From: Perkinsus olseni
Taxonomy: Eukaryota; Perkinsozoa; Perkinsida; Perkinsidae
Reading direction: 5' to 3'
Assembly: GCA_013115135.1 (NCBI GenBank)
Contig: JABANP010000463.1
Span: forward strand, 1 to 42,001
DNA: 42,001 bases
Of this stretch, positions 21,901 through 36,900 are shown piece by piece. Numbering within the stretch: the stretch's first letter is position 1; every line of letters begins with the position of its first letter. Below the pieces are notes generated by a model, which saw only the letters and a list, made by a program, of their open reading frames with translations, did no database searches and was not told the origin of the DNA. The position numbers and the translations under genes are program-made.

Positions 21901-24900
21901 CGTGGTGGAGCAATATAAGGTCGAAAGGGACTGCGGCAGCGGCTTTTCCGTCCTTAACTCCTCCTGGCCTCTCCTGTCGTATAACGATACTGCCGTGCCG
22001 GCTACGTCGGGGTCGCAGTGTGTCTATCGTGTAGCGGCTCGGAATCGGGCCCTGGCTGAGTGGAGTCCCTATAGTGCCTACGTCAGCGGATATACGGCCA
22101 CTGTGGCTGGTGCGCCGACGGGCCTGGAGGTCTTCGCGACCAGCAGGTCAACCTGCAGTCTCAGGTGGTCCGTGCCTGTTACCGACGGAGGCGCTGCCAT
22201 CATCAATTACGACGTTTACATTGATGATGGTCGAGGTGGCAGCTTCGGCCGAGCGAGGTTCGAGTCCGGCCTGTCCACTACTCTAACGGGGCTGACCCAG
22301 GGCTGGAGCTATCGTATCAAGGTTGCCGCTGTGAACGCTGTGGGGACGGGCAACTTCACGATACCTGTGTCCTGCATGGCGGCTGATACGGCAGGCCCTC
22401 CGAGGACTTTGAGAGCATCCAGTGGCGGTGAAGGGATGATGGTGGTTGAGTGGGACGAGCCCGCCGACGATGGCGGGTCGTATTTACTGGGTTATAGGGT
22501 AATCGTGAACGCCAGTTGTACGGTATACAGTAGTATCGTGGAAGCTGGCACTACAGCGGCCACGTTGCCCTGTCAAACGGGCGTCGCATATTCGCTGACT
22601 GCGGGGGCCTACACGCAGGCTGGGTGGGGCGCCAACTCCTCGGCTGTTGCTTTCGTCTGCGTCCAGCCACCTGCGGCCCCGACGGGCCTCGATCTCAAGT
22701 ATAACGTGGAGACGAGCGCACTGGACGTGAGGGACCTCCGCAGTCGTGGGAAGATGAGCCTGAGCTGGGACGAGGCTGCTGGTGCCGGGTCCTATAGGCT
22801 GTACATTGACGATGGCAGCAGGGGTGGGGAGTTCGCCCTGGCCTACCAGGGCACAGGGCTGAGCTACCCCGCGACTGGCCTGGTGGATGGCAACTACTAC
22901 AGGTGGAAGGTCGGGGCGGACAATGGCGGAGGACAGGGAGCTAACTCGAGTGCCTTCACAGCGCTGATGAGGTGTGTACCCGCCAGCCCATCGGCAGCAC
23001 CGAGCAAGACTGCTGGCAGCCCGTGGACACTAGATGTAGGTGATGGTTGGTTATACGAGTTGGTGATGCATTTGTGTGCCCTACCGCTGGCCCTTGGCGA
23101 TTTTCGACTGTCCTGATTTAAACAATTTGCGTGTAATGTTTCAGATAAGCTGGCCGTCGGCCAGTGATGACTGTGGGTCTGCTGTGCTCGGCTACAGGGT
23201 CTACCGAGATGGCCAGCTGGTCTATCCCATCAGCAACGCCTTCCAGGCTTCTCCAGTATTTGTAGGTGAGTAGTCGATGATGCCGCTGCTGGGGATCGAA
23301 CCTGGGTGCATCGCTGTAGGTCTGACGAGCTCTCATGCCTTCTCTGTGGAACTTACCCCAACCGAGGACGGCTACGTGTGGTTGCAGCTGACTACAGCAG
23401 CCCACAGCACACAGACGGCCTTCGATGTCGTCTATGGACGGAACAAGCACCCAGCTTGGCCGCAGGTGGGGGTCTCTTCGCCGCTGCCTTGGTCGTAGTA
23501 GGAAGCGACTATTCTCAGGAAGCCTGTCGGGAAGCCAAAAGGCAAGTGTCCGGCGGGCAAGTTACTCGGGTCACGGTCCACCAGTGCGAGATGAGGCCAG
23601 GGCAGCAGTACTTCGTCCATGTCTACCTCGAGGGTCTCAATGGTGGTGATGGCGATGGGGCTCTGTGGTCTGGCAGTCCAGTGCCTCTGACGAGGATATC
23701 AAGCTACTTCTGGGAGGACCCAAGAGTGGTTGGGGTGACCACGGACAGCGTGGAGGTCCGATTTGGCGCCAGTGCTGGCAATGGCAAGGCTTGGTTGCAG
23801 GTGAGTGATCGTGGGGGAATGTTTAAAGCACGCGCGTGCCAAACCAGCACAACACTCTCTTCTTGGAGTCTGTTTGACATCAAAAAATTTTTCTAATTTT
23901 TCGTCGGCGTTAATACTATGACAATACTGATCGCTGGCGATTGAGGAAAGTAGCCAACTTGGTCCGTAGACACTTGTTTGTGTAGGAAACACAACTCAAA
24001 TGTCTTTCCTTCAGGTGGTGTCCGCGGCTCATGTGGCTGAGGTCAACGCTACTGCTGTGAAGGTCGGGTACAGACGCCACGGCCAGTGTGGGACTACCAC
24101 GGAGGGCCTGTGGGTCGTCCAGAATGTGACCACCAGGAACCTCACCAACTGCAACTTCAACGGTTCGGCAACCTACGCACTCTTCGTCTACATCGAGGAC
24201 GCCTTGGGCCGCAATGATGGTAGTCTGAGTGCTCCTCTCAAGTTCACAGTGCCGCCTAGTAACGCCTTCCAGAGTAGCCGATACCGCAGTCCGAGGGTGT
24301 ACTCAACCCCACAATGGAACCTGGTGCAGCTGGCCTTTACACCGGCCTTTACGGGAAGATATTGGGTCTCGGTCGTAGAGGGTGGAGGTGTTGGTACCAT
24401 CAGGAAAGTAGATGGGGTAAAGCTGTCGCAAGGCTCTCTTTGTGGGTTGTCCGGCCGACCTGTCAACGCGGACGAGGATGTGACTGTAACGCTGAGGACC
24501 TGCGGTCTGTCACCTGGGGTGGCCTACTGGGCAGGGGTGTACGTGGAGGACGGCCGAGGCTATGGTGACGGGACCCTGTCCGAGCCGCTGGCCCTCCGTA
24601 CCGCCCCTCACAACACGTCAAACTTCTTCCTGGCCAACCCCAACATTATCAACTTCCCCACGGTCGGTCGGGTGGAGCTCAATTACACGGTGGCAGGTAG
24701 TGGTCGATTGTGGGCTGCAGTGGTCCCTGAGGAATCTTCGGCGTGCGTGTCTTTGGAGCAGCTGAAGAGGCAGGAGCTCAGTCCACAGGAGCCGGTGGAA
24801 TGCGGGATAGCTGGGCAGGCGGTGACTGGTGCCACGGCCAGTGTTCTCTCGATCACTGGTTGCTCGTTGGCTCGTAGTGGTCGCTATGCAGCCTTCGTTT

Positions 24901-27900
24901 ACGTGGAGGACTCTCTCGGCCTCGGTGACGGGACGGTGTCACCACCTGTCACCTTCGGCCTCGGACCGTCCAACACCTTCGTCTCCTTGCCGTACCTCCA
25001 CAACCCTCCCACTGAGCGTGAGCTTCGGGTCAGCTTCCAGGCTAACACCTCGGCTGGCTACATGTACGCTTCTGTGGTCAGCAAAGTAGACAGCCCCGCC
25101 GTTGACGCCCAGGCTGTCAAGGCGGGCACCTATGCGGTTGGTGGGCCCGGGTGTCGGTACGATAACATGAGCATCGGCTTGGACCCCGTGTACGTCATTT
25201 TCAACTGCAGCCTCGAGAGAGGTAAGAGCTACGATCTCTACATGTACGTTGAGGACTCATACGGTCTGTCGGACGGCAGCCTGTCGCCGGCTGTTGAGGT
25301 GGCCGTGCCGGGAGCGTCGTTCGACTTCGTCGTGGGCCCGCTGGTTTCGAGCTCAGCCACACGTGATGGCGTCACGGTCAAGTTCACGGCTGCACCGACT
25401 GACCCGGTATGGTTGAGAGGAGGCGGGCCTGATCTCGATGCATGGACTGGTAAGGCTTGGATATCGATCGTCAGGGCGAGCGCGGTTGCACTGGTGGATA
25501 TATCTAATGTCAAGAATGCTACTTATGGGGTGGGCCATACAACGGACTGTCGGCGGAGCGGAGTTCTGGTCACTAATTTGACTGAGGTCACGCTGACCAA
25601 CTGTTCGTTGGAGCACTCGGGCGAGTACGTCGCTGCCGTCTACGTGGAGTCCCAGGACGCCCTGCACGACGGCCGCTTGGCCTTCACTCAGCCCTTCATG
25701 GTCGTGGCCGGTACTTCTAACAAATTTGTGGCGCATCCGAGAGTGGTGACACCAGTCACCTCTGACGGATTTGGTTTCAGCTTCGCGACCGAGGAGGCGG
25801 GACTGTATTGGGCGATGGTCCGTGGACATACCGCCGCTGTGCCGACCATCGCTGATATCATGTCCGGCGTGGATGCCACTGGAGGGGTCGGCTGTCGTAT
25901 CGCGGGAGCGGTGGTGACCGTTGGGAATGAGACTGCCTACCTTACAGGTTGCCAGATGCTGCACGACCGAGACTTCGCCCTCTATGTATACGTGACCAGT
26001 GTTTCCGGCTACGGCGATGGCTCCCTGTGGTTGCCGGGGGTGCACCTCCGAACGCCCAAGTCGAACAGCTTCATTAGACCACCTGGACCATACATCTGGC
26101 CGAATCCACCGTCTAATACCACAGTGACAGTTGAAGGTGTTGCTCCGGCCCGGTCGGGTATGCTGTGGATGGTCGTGAGCCTCAGGGAGGATCGGGAGCG
26201 CGTCACCCCAGCTACGATGAAGGCGGTGCCACCGCTCTACTCGACTGTGTGCTATAGACAGAGCATCAGCGTCACTGCAGCTACCAACCTCAGTGGGGGC
26301 CTCAACGTCTTCAGTGGGTGTGGGCTGTGGTCTGGTGAGAGGGCTAAGTACACGCTCAACCTCTATGTGGAAGATACGCTCGGTGGTGACGATGGAACTC
26401 TGGAGCAGATCGATTTCGTGACCAAGGGCTCAAATTACTTCCTGGGGTCGGGTCCGGACGTCTACAACGTCACTACTGCTGGCTGTGATGTTGATACTAG
26501 AGTCGGTACAGTTGGTAAGCTGTGGATGTTCATCGTACCAGAGGACTGCCGCTACAACCAGACGGCCGCCTCGGCCAAGGCCTTGACCTGTCGCGTGGGG
26601 ACTGAGGGCTGCTACTACGACGGAGCGTCGATTGCTCCGAGCCAACCTATTAGGAGTCTCACCAACTGCTCACTGAATGTCACCGGGAGCTATCATCTGG
26701 TGGTCTATGTGTCCGACGCGACCAGCAGCGCCAACTTGGACGGCCAGTTGGCGATTGTCAATGTGACTGATCAGAGTGGGGTTAGTGTCTTCAACCTTAC
26801 CAACACGACCGCGAACTCCTTCCATCAGGGAACGCCCTTTATTGCCGCCACGCCCGATGGTGATGTTGTCACCTTCGGTGTGACGGTGGTCCGGTCCGGC
26901 TACGTCTGGGCGGTGGTGTGGGACGGTTACACGGCCGTTACTAAGGAGACCATCATGAACGGCTCAGCAGGGGTTGCTGCCGGGCCGCAGTGTAGACTCG
27001 AGAGGGCTGGTATCTTCGGCGAGGTAGAGAAGATTTTTACCATGAGGGACTGCCGGTTGGTCCATGGAAGGCAGTACAGGCTGTTGGTCTACGCCTCTGG
27101 TACCTTTGGTGACACCCTGGGTGAGGTCGCTGAGCCATTGGACTTTACCGTGGCCCCGGGGACTAATAACTTCTTTCTCCGACTGCCACAGGTCAATGCC
27201 TCAACTGATGCCGGGTTCAATTCCACCACTGTACGTTTTTGGGCAGCCCGATCGGGCTACGCCTGGGCCATGGTCGTCGAGGCCCACAAGCTATCGGGCC
27301 TAACGGCGTCCGGTACCATGGCCTTCAGTGAAAGGAGCAATCCTTTAGCGGGTGTCCAGTCGGACAACAACTGCACTCGGGGACCGGAGCCGGTGGCGAA
27401 CTCGAGCTACACTGTGTGGGAGCTTCACAACTGTACGGCTGAGTTCAATGGTAGATACAGCGTGGTGGTGTACTTGTCGGGAGAGGCCAGAGGGATAGCC
27501 GGCACAATTGGGTGGTCCAATGACTTTACTGTACGCCGATCCAATACCTTCCACGTTCGGCCTAGGATGGTACGGCCGGCCTCCTCGGACGGTGTTTATG
27601 TTGAGTTCGCTTGTGTGGAGGCGGGACGCTACTGGATGCAAATAGCTACCCGGGCCAACGCCAGCCGAATCGGTCCGCGGGAGATGCGCTCTTCGGACTT
27701 GGCCACCGGTCATGTTGGCAGCTGCATGAAGTTCAACCAGGCCTGCCCGTCGCTGACGTCTGTGATGATTGAGCTGTCCGGTTGTGACCTTCACAATGGG
27801 ACGGAGTACACCTTACTCACCTACGTTGAGGAGGGTACCTTGGACTTCGACGGCGAGCTGGACCAACTCGATTTTTCGGTAGAGGTTGCCAACAGCTTCA

Positions 27901-30900
27901 TCTTGGGCCCGCGGGTGACGAGCGTTGCGTCGCCCGATGGCTTCAACTTTGAATTCACCCCAGCGGCCGTGGGCAAGTACTGGGCGTATGTGGTCCACGA
28001 GGCAAACTCCAGTCGGGTCGACGCTCGAGCCATCCGGGCCTCTCCGAAGATCTATGCTGCTACTGTGGCAGCAACGTGCGAGGTCACTGGAGGAGCCATC
28101 GCCAGCACAGGCCATTGGCCCAATCATGTGACTTCTGTTAACTTCACCGGCTGTGGCTTCACCAGGAACACCAAGTACGCCCTCTTCGTGTATGTTGACG
28201 ATGAGCTAGCTGGCGGCAGTGGCCAGCTGAGCGAGGCCGTGCCGGTGTTCATCGGCAAGTCTAATGACTTCTCCAAGGCCCCGCTGCTGACGAGTACCCC
28301 TACTACTACCACTATAACGATGTCCTTCACCCCAGCGTCCAGCGGCATGGCCTGGGGCATCGTGTCCCTCCGGGGAGCAGTGGTCTCGGCCGCCCAGATG
28401 AAATCAGTGTCGCCGCCTACTGCGCCAGGAGCCAGTACTGCTGTCTTCCAGAGTGTGGGCGTCACTGGGGGAGTGCAGGTAGCGTGGCAGTTCTTGGGAA
28501 CGTACCAGGCTGGTGGTCTGTACACTGTCCTTATTTACCTTGACGATGGGACAACGGGGGCGACCGATGGGGAATTCAGTCGCCTGGATGTGGCCGTCCC
28601 GAACGCCGTCTCCAATAGGTTCGCTACTAACCCTTACCTCAACGGCGCGGTCACCACTGATGGCTTCACGGTATCATTCGTCCCAGAGATGGCGCGAGGA
28701 CGGCTTTGGGTGTTCGTGGTGAGGTCGGAGGCTGACGGAGGCCCGCCGGCCATGACCGAGTCCCATGCTCGGATGGGGAGAGGCGCTCTCGGTGGTACGG
28801 ACTGCAAGAGATCCGGCCTGCTGGTCACTAACGTACAGCAAAACGTTGGCCTTTCCGGCTGCGGGCTACACCACAACGAGAGCTTTTACGTCTGGGTGTA
28901 CGTTGAAGGCTACTACTACAACTCGGCACCAACGATGCCGGACGGGTCTCTGCATCCGCCGTTGATGGTCATGGTCCCCCTGGACGCCTCGGCTGCGGTA
29001 CAGGACACGATGCAGCTGCGGTATAGGGATGGTGACGTCGCTGCGGGTGAGATTGCTCTACGTGAATGTCGAGGTTTTCCGTTGTCTCCTTATTGTAGGC
29101 GCTGCTTACACATACACTATCCGAGCTAAGAACGCTGTTGGTGTTGGGCACCCGTCACAGACCTCACCGCCTCTGCTGGCAGCAGGGCCTCCGAGTACGC
29201 CCTCGTCGCCGCTGTGTACCAGCACTACGCGGACGTCCGCCTTCCTGCAGTGGGCGGAGCCTGATGATCAGGGAGCTACGGTAAGAGCCTGGTTACTTTC
29301 CCTTGAGGCCAGTGCCCTGGCAGATACGCACCTACAGTCTGGAGCTGCAGCGCGACAACGGCACCTGGGAGGAGGTCTATTCCGGCACTACTACGAGCTA
29401 TGTCGCTTCCATGCTGACGACTGGAGCGCAGTATAGCTTCAGAGTTGCTGCCAAGAACGATGCAGGGACTGGTACGTTTGTCTAGGGCCAGGCGAGTGCC
29501 TGTCGGGACTGTTATTTTTACTTTAGGTAATCACTCGGAGGCGACGACGCTGTGGGCGTGCGCACCGCCGCAGGCCCCGAGGGGCCTGTACATCTCGGCG
29601 AGGAGCCTCTCTTCGATAACTGTTGCATGGCTGACCCCGTTGGACGACGGAGGCTGCGCTCTTACTTCGTGAGTTGGTGGCTGTCCTGGGTCGGTGAAGG
29701 GCGGTGTTGTGTCAGGTACATCGTCCGTTGGGATGGTGTTGAACACAGTGTTGACTCTTCATTGGCCTACGCCGCCGCCAGCCTGACGGCCGAGTCTCGT
29801 CACACCGTGCAGGTTCGGTCGGTTAGCAACGGAGGCCTGTCAACTTGGACGCAGGAGACCGCTGTGTGGGCTCAAGTCCCTCCTTCGGCCGTGTCAGTTC
29901 CCATCGTGTCCTTTAGCAACCGCACGGCCATTGGTCTGAGCTGGGCATCTTCATCTGGTGGTGGCAGCGTCAAGAGCTACACAGTATTCATGGACGACGG
30001 CCACGGTGGGGCTGTGGACCGCGTGGTGGCCACTACGGATCCTACGGTCACAAGTGCTGACGTTGACTTGAGTGACGGTCTGGTGGCTGGTCAGCGCTAC
30101 TGCTTCGTCGTGTCGGCTGATAACGAGGGGACGATTGGTGACGGTGGTGGAGGGGCTATGCTGGTGGAGACCAGTTCGAGGAGCAGCGACGTGTGCGCGT
30201 ACGCTGCTGAGGCACCCTCGCCGCCACAGAACGTTCAGCTGCTCCGAAGCATTGCGACACAGATAGAGGTCCGGTGGTCAGTTCCAGCCGATGATGGTGG
30301 GCTGGCGGTGCTGCACTACGAGGTGGATGTCCAGGACCATGCCCTGGGCTATTGGGTGCTCATCGCTACCACAAGTTCCACAACTGTTAGCACTGTGTTT
30401 GACAGCTGCACCACGGGGAATCTTTATTCCTTCCGAGTGCGGGCTGAGAACCTCGTCCAGTGGTCGGATTACAGCACGGTTACCACCGGCTACTGTGCGC
30501 TCCCACCCAGCGCCCCGACGGGACTGGACAGATCGAACTCGAGCAGATCTTATGTCGGTCTGACGTGGAACCCTCCGGCCCAGATCAATGGCGCCTCCCT
30601 GATCAGCTACAAGGTGTACGCGCGGTCTAGTCTCGGCAACGCGGCGCCGTTCGTGGTCCATGACGCAGCAGCAACGCAGCGCTACGCTGAGCATAGGACC
30701 GGTATAGTTACGGGCGCTGAGTACACCTACTGGGTGACAGCGTCTAACGAGGCCGGTGAGGGTGCGCAGTCTGGTACCGTTACTGTTATCGCTGCTGGGT
30801 TGCCCGGCGCTCCGACGAATCTTCGGGTGGCCTCGAGATCTCGTACGAACATATCGTTCGCCTGGGACGCACCTTCTGATGACGGTGGTAGCTCTATCAC

Positions 30901-33900
30901 GCACTATGAAGTCTACTATGGTACCACTGCCGGGGCCATCACGACCCGTGCGTGGCTTGGCGGAGGCACTGTGTCCGGGATGCTCTACCTCAGTGCAGGC
31001 TCCCTGTACTACTTCCAGGTCGGGGCTTGCAACGTAGTCAGCGCATATCCGTCGGGCAGCTGCACCCGGTCCTCGGTGAAGGCCGAGTACGTCGCGACCG
31101 TCCCTCCAGTGGTGCCAGCCTTGGAGTTGGTCAGTACCAGTGCGAGCTCTGTCACACTTCAGTGGGCCTCTGGGTCTGATGATGGCGGTAGTCCCCTGAC
31201 TAGCTACCGTGTCTACAGGGACGATGGTCGAGGGGGAGCAGTTACGCAGATGGTCTGTGACTCGCTAACGCCTACGCTGTGTATCGCTACTGGGCTCAGC
31301 GGTGGCTTCGAGTATCGCTTCCAGATGGGTGTGGTTAATGTGGTAGGTGAGAGCGCCCGAGGCTCCACAGTAACGTTCAGGGCATGCGAGCTGCCGCCAC
31401 CACCGGTCGATGTTGCTCCGAGCCAGCGGGAATCTGGACGAATCACTCTAGCGTGGAGTCCTCCTACGATGGTCACTAGTGCTTGCCCGATCCTCGGCTA
31501 TCAAATTCTTGCGGCTGCGTCGGAGGCATCTTACTGGTGCGACTCGGTGACCTACTATATCGTAGGGGAGGTCGTTGGGGACGTGAGGAGCTACCACTAC
31601 AGCGCAGGAGATACCGGTGGCTACTGCCTTAAGGTGAGAAGCGCCAACTTCCAGACACAACAGACGGCGAATACCTCCATAGTGGGCCTTCCATCATCGA
31701 TCATCTGGGCGCGCGCGGCTGGCGTTCCCAGTGCTCCGGGGCCTGTCCAATGGGTGAGCAGCAATGATACGTATATGGAGGTACAGTGGACGGCGAGTAA
31801 CTCCACTGGAGGGTTGCCGATTTTGAACTACCAACTTCAACGGGACGATGGACTTGGAGGCTCCCAGTGGACCACCGTAGCGAGCCCGACCACGCTGACC
31901 TCCCCCGTGACTGGCCTCACCCCGGGGTTGCGCTACGGCTTCCGTGTTCGGGGCGTCAATAACATAACCCTGACTAATGCCCTGGCCGACGTAGTGGACT
32001 GTTGTTGGTCACCGGTGTCCTACATCCACGCTGCCTCTGCGCCACAGCAGCCCTACACGCTGGACATCTACGCCGACAGTAGTGATCGCCTCGGTGACTC
32101 GGCAGTCAGGGTTCGATGGGTCTATAACGCTACTATAGCGGTTATGGCGCCGAGCGCCGGCCTGCCCGTGACCGGTTTCAAGCTGTATCGATCGGCAGGC
32201 GGTTTGGCGACGGCTTTGGACGTGCTGGTATATGACGGCTCCGACCCATCGGCTGCTGATTTTGTGGTCACAGGCCTGACACCGTCGGAGACGTACAGAT
32301 TCGGAGCCACTGCTGTCAATGCTGTAGGGGAGAGTAGCAAGGACCAGTACATCACGGTGACTTGCTGCGTAGCTCCGGGTAGGATGGCCCGCCCTAGTGT
32401 GGGACCCTCGACGGGAGCCGACAGCGCTGTGGAGCTGCACTGGACTGCACCTGACAGTACTGGAGGCATGGCTTTGACGGAGTACCGAGTGTACAGGGAT
32501 GATGGTAACCTCGGCGATATCACCACCAGTGTTTACAGCGGAGGGACGGATCTCACTACGGTGGTCAGCAGCGGCCTTATCGTAGGCAAGCACTACAGGT
32601 GGGCTTGCATCACTGGAGGCTTTTCAATGCGCAGGTCTGTTGTCAGGTTCGTCGTCGAAGCCGTAAACGCAGTTGGGGCTGGCGTTAGCTCTCCTGTGTT
32701 GAACTATCAAGTCTGCGGGCCTCCATCCCCTCCTGATAGCGTCACTGCCAGTGAACGGACTGACACCACGGCGAAGATATCGTGGACACCCAGCGGCTCA
32801 ACAGGAGGCAACGGTTGCCTGCTAGACAGGTAGGAGGCTCTTCGCCCTTCCCGATGCAAATCCAGTGTGATAAAAGATCAGTTGTGGTAGTGTTATTGGA
32901 CCTTTCAGTGGCCTTCTGGGTTCGGTCACGCTTCCTGTTGGTCGCTGCATCCCCTCAGGAGCAGTCGCCTATCGGGTTCTGTTACTCGTCTTCCATGACT
33001 TGTTCGATCTCTGTGCGACAGGTACGAAGTGTCGCTTCGTGAGGGTTCCGGCGGTCCCTTCACCGTCGTCAAGACGGTCGGCCCAAGCGTAATCTCCTAC
33101 GTCCATACAGGCCTTGGACCCGGCCACACCTACACCTTTAAGGTCGTTGCGTACAACGGCGCTTACGCCAGCTATGCTCCCGAGGCTAATATCACCTTCA
33201 CTGCGGGCTCGCCGCCTAGTGCGATACCAACCGCCCCGACCTTCATCAGTGGCCAGGTTACACCGTCGCTCAGCCTCTCTGTTGCCCACGGCACGGCAGA
33301 GTCCTCCAGCCTACCTGTACTCGAGTATCAATTCTTGATTCGCCCGTGCAATGTCGCTGGCAACGACACCTTCATATCAGCTCGATTGGCTGGCACCTTG
33401 ACGCTCACTACTACCAACTACCCTCAACTATCCACAGGCATCGTCTACTGTATCAGGGCGCGCGCTTTTAACGTTAATGGTTGGAGCGCTCACAGCCCGA
33501 CTGCTAGGCTGATGGTCTCGGACCTTCCCACTGCACCATCGTCATTGCAGTTCGCCGGAGGTACCGCTACGAGCCTCGAGATTGAGTGGAGCTCAGCCGT
33601 GCCACCGGCTAACTCGGCCCCGGTCGTGTCTTTCGAGGTCGTGTACATCGACCTCACCTCGGACCCTTCCGTCGAGCACAAACTGATCATCAGCGGCAGC
33701 GGCCAGTCAGCTGACCTCAGTGGATTGACGTCGGCTAATATATACCGAGTAAAGGTGCGTGCCTGCAGCCTCAACGGTTGTGGTGGCTACAGCAGCCACC
33801 TTGACCTAGCGTGTGGTGGCGTGCCTGACGCTCCCTCGGCGCCCGTGCTGAGCACCTCGACTGACGGTAGCGTGACTGTAGCCTGGACGTTCCCGGGAAG

Positions 33901-36900
33901 CAACGGGGGAGTGCCGATACAAAAGTTCTTCGTGTACACTTCGGTAGACAGCGGCGGCTCTTACAGCCTCGACTCGACGGTCGCAGCCAGTACGTTAACA
34001 CAGACGATAAGCTGCGCCGCTGCTAGCTACATCATGGTCAAGGTCGCTGCCAGCAATGGCGTTGGTGGGGCGTATGGCTCGGACCCCATGGGCCCTTACT
34101 CGGGGGCTTTGGGGACTTACTGTGCGGCTGAGCCTGACACACCGGCGACTGCTCCGAACATCACCGCGACTGGCAGTCTCTTGACGGTGAACCTGCCGTC
34201 CCCGTCGGTGGCAGAGCTGCACAGCGTCGCTCATACAGGCTGGACGGTTTATATTGACGACCTTGACGATGATGATGCTGAGTATACAGTCTTCAGAGTG
34301 TACGACACAAGCACAGCCTGGCTGCGGACTCCCACGGGAGTGGTCCGTGGTCACAGCTACCGAACATATCTCGAGATTTGCAGCGTGGTGGGATGCTCTG
34401 GTGGCAGCCCAGTGTCCGAGGCGGCGACTGCGGCTGATACTCCGACGGCCCCGACTAACCTTCATGCTACCAGCACCACCAATGACGCCATCACCGTCGA
34501 GTGGGGCCATGATGGTGTAGACGGTGGCAGTCCCATCACGGCCTGGTTGGTCTACACGAGCACTGATGGCAGCAGCTTCAACCATTCCACCACCATCGAC
34601 GGCGCGGCGACTAACTTTTCGGGTCGGACGCACGTGCAGGCCTGCGCGGTTGTGGGTGGGGTGGCGAGCTCCATGCAGTACGTTTGGTTCGCAGTAGCCG
34701 CACAGAATATGGCGGGCGCTAGCGCCCAAAGTCCACCGGTGAGTTCACAGCGCATAATGTTGTTGCTAGTCGCGATGTGTGGTCATCGTCTTAGGTTGCT
34801 GTCCACTGCAGTGGACCTCCTCGTACGCCCTCGACTGCGCCCAGTTTAGTCTCTACCTCGGCCACGGCTATCACTGTGGGCTGGAGTATCCCTCACGCCA
34901 CCGCGGACCTCTACGGCGCCAAGTACCTCGGTATCACAGTTTGCATTGACGATGATGACAGCAACACTGCGGGCAAGTCCTGTGTGGCTCTCGATAGTAC
35001 TGTGCAGACCACGCATCAGTTCCCCTCGCTGCAAGCCGGTCTCACGTATTTGCTTTCATACCAACTTCGGACGGAATCTGGCAGTAGCGGCTGGTCCCCC
35101 ACGGTTTCTGTTGTGGCGGCTGCTGTGCCGGAGGCTCCTAGAAACGTAAGGGTTATGACCGTTGGCGATACGTCGGTGACGATCGGATGGAATAACACGG
35201 GTTACAACGGCGGGTCGCCGGTTACTTCAAACGCTGTTTACAAGTCGACTGACCTCGGTGTCACTTGGTCGACGGCGTCCTCCTCGATCGCTCCCAATAT
35301 CCTGGTCCTCGCTACCAGCTGCACGCAAGCACAGTATGTTTACTTCTACGTAACAGCTACCAACTTGGCAGGTATGCCCCTTTACATGCAATCAACACTA
35401 GACCCTTTACATGCGTGAAGTCTCGGAGGCCTCTTCGTGATATCCTGCGATCAGCGGTGATGAGTATCTTTCTTTTTCAGGTGAGTCCGCTCGAAGTGAA
35501 GTGGTCACAACGCGGTGCTGTGACACGCCGGATCAACCGTCACCACCACAGAGGGTTAGTCGCAGCGCCGACTCTATCACAGTCAGCTATTCGATCTCAA
35601 CTGCTGGTCTGCACTCCTGCAGTCTGGTCGGCTGGAACGTTTATGTTGACAACGGCGTTGGTGGTCCCTTCACGCAGCACCACGTCAACGACGGCAGCCA
35701 GCTCGAGTTCACAGCCAGCGGCCTTACTGCCGGGGCTTTCTACCTCTTTAAAGTCCAGGCTATTTCTGAGTCAGGGGTGGGCGCCGAGTCTAATGTCGTC
35801 AACATTTCTGCGGCTGATCCTCCGGGGTCTCCCATCGGCCTTGCTGTGATCAACTCCACCGATACTGCTATCAGTCTGTCGTGGGACATGAATGGTGTCT
35901 CGGACGGCGGAGCGAAGGTGAACTATTATTACATCCATGCCACGGGGGATGTCTACTGCAACAGCTGGCCCGGCACTGCGCAGGCGACGGTCTTCGCTTC
36001 TGGTGGAGTGCTCAATCACACCGTAGACTGCACAGCCATCAGCGGCCTGGTTGGCTCCTTCAGTCAGGAGTATCTCTGTTTGGCAGTGTCGGCTGCCAAC
36101 ATCGCAGGAGCCTCGGCTAGGAGCGATCATGTCAAGTGGAGGTGAGATTTGAGATCTGGAGCTCTGCGGACTCTGGGAGGTCTTCTATCATACCAGTAGG
36201 GCGCGTATTTAGACCCATCATCGATATAGCAATAGCACTACTAGGCTACTGGTGCTTACCAGACTGGTAAACTACCTAGAACTAGTAGTAACCTATGTGT
36301 TGATTGATACACTGCAATAACTAATCCGTATTTGATTGCAATAACTTTCAGTATGTCGTCAACTATAGTGTTTGTTACTAATAAATCTACCTTCGCTGTC
36401 AGATGCTCGGACAAGCCCGATACCCCGACGACCGGCCTTTCCGTGAATCGACTGTATTCTTCGAAGACCTCGATGCGACTCGAGTGGTCATCGCCTGGAG
36501 GCCTTCATGGCGCCTTCGTCAGAGGCTTCGAGGTGGACTATGATGATGGTCTCAATGGTCTCTACACCACCGTCAAGATAGGGTCGGCTACGCAGCGGTC
36601 TTACACGATAGAAGGCCTCACCACGGGTAGGGTTGGGCTATACCGGCTCGGCCCGCTGTGCTGCCATCGGCGTGAAAAGAGCCGTTAGTGGGAATGAAGG
36701 TGGTTGATCTCTGGTCAGGTCGAATGTATCGAATCCGGTACAGGGTCGTGACCGAGACGGGCTCTAGTTTGAGTTCCCCAGTAGCCAGCCACTTGGCGGC
36801 AGGGATGCCTTCTGCGCCCAGTGCCCCGACCTACTACAACTACACCGTTGCTGGCACCACCATGACCGTCACTTGGACCTGGTCGGGTGACAACGGCGGC

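Noticed and set aside
24188..24466. Minus-strand frames inside the giant exons
   Set aside because: They are antisense shadows caused by the GC-rich codon bias of the plus-strand repeats; none has an independent start or domain.
23232..28982. Reading the 15-copy array as ordinary FN3 domains
   Set aside because: The copies lack the FN3 strand-B tryptophan context and D-D-G-G hairpin. They carry a different motif order with two cysteines and VYVED, at a longer period (~117 residues against ~100).
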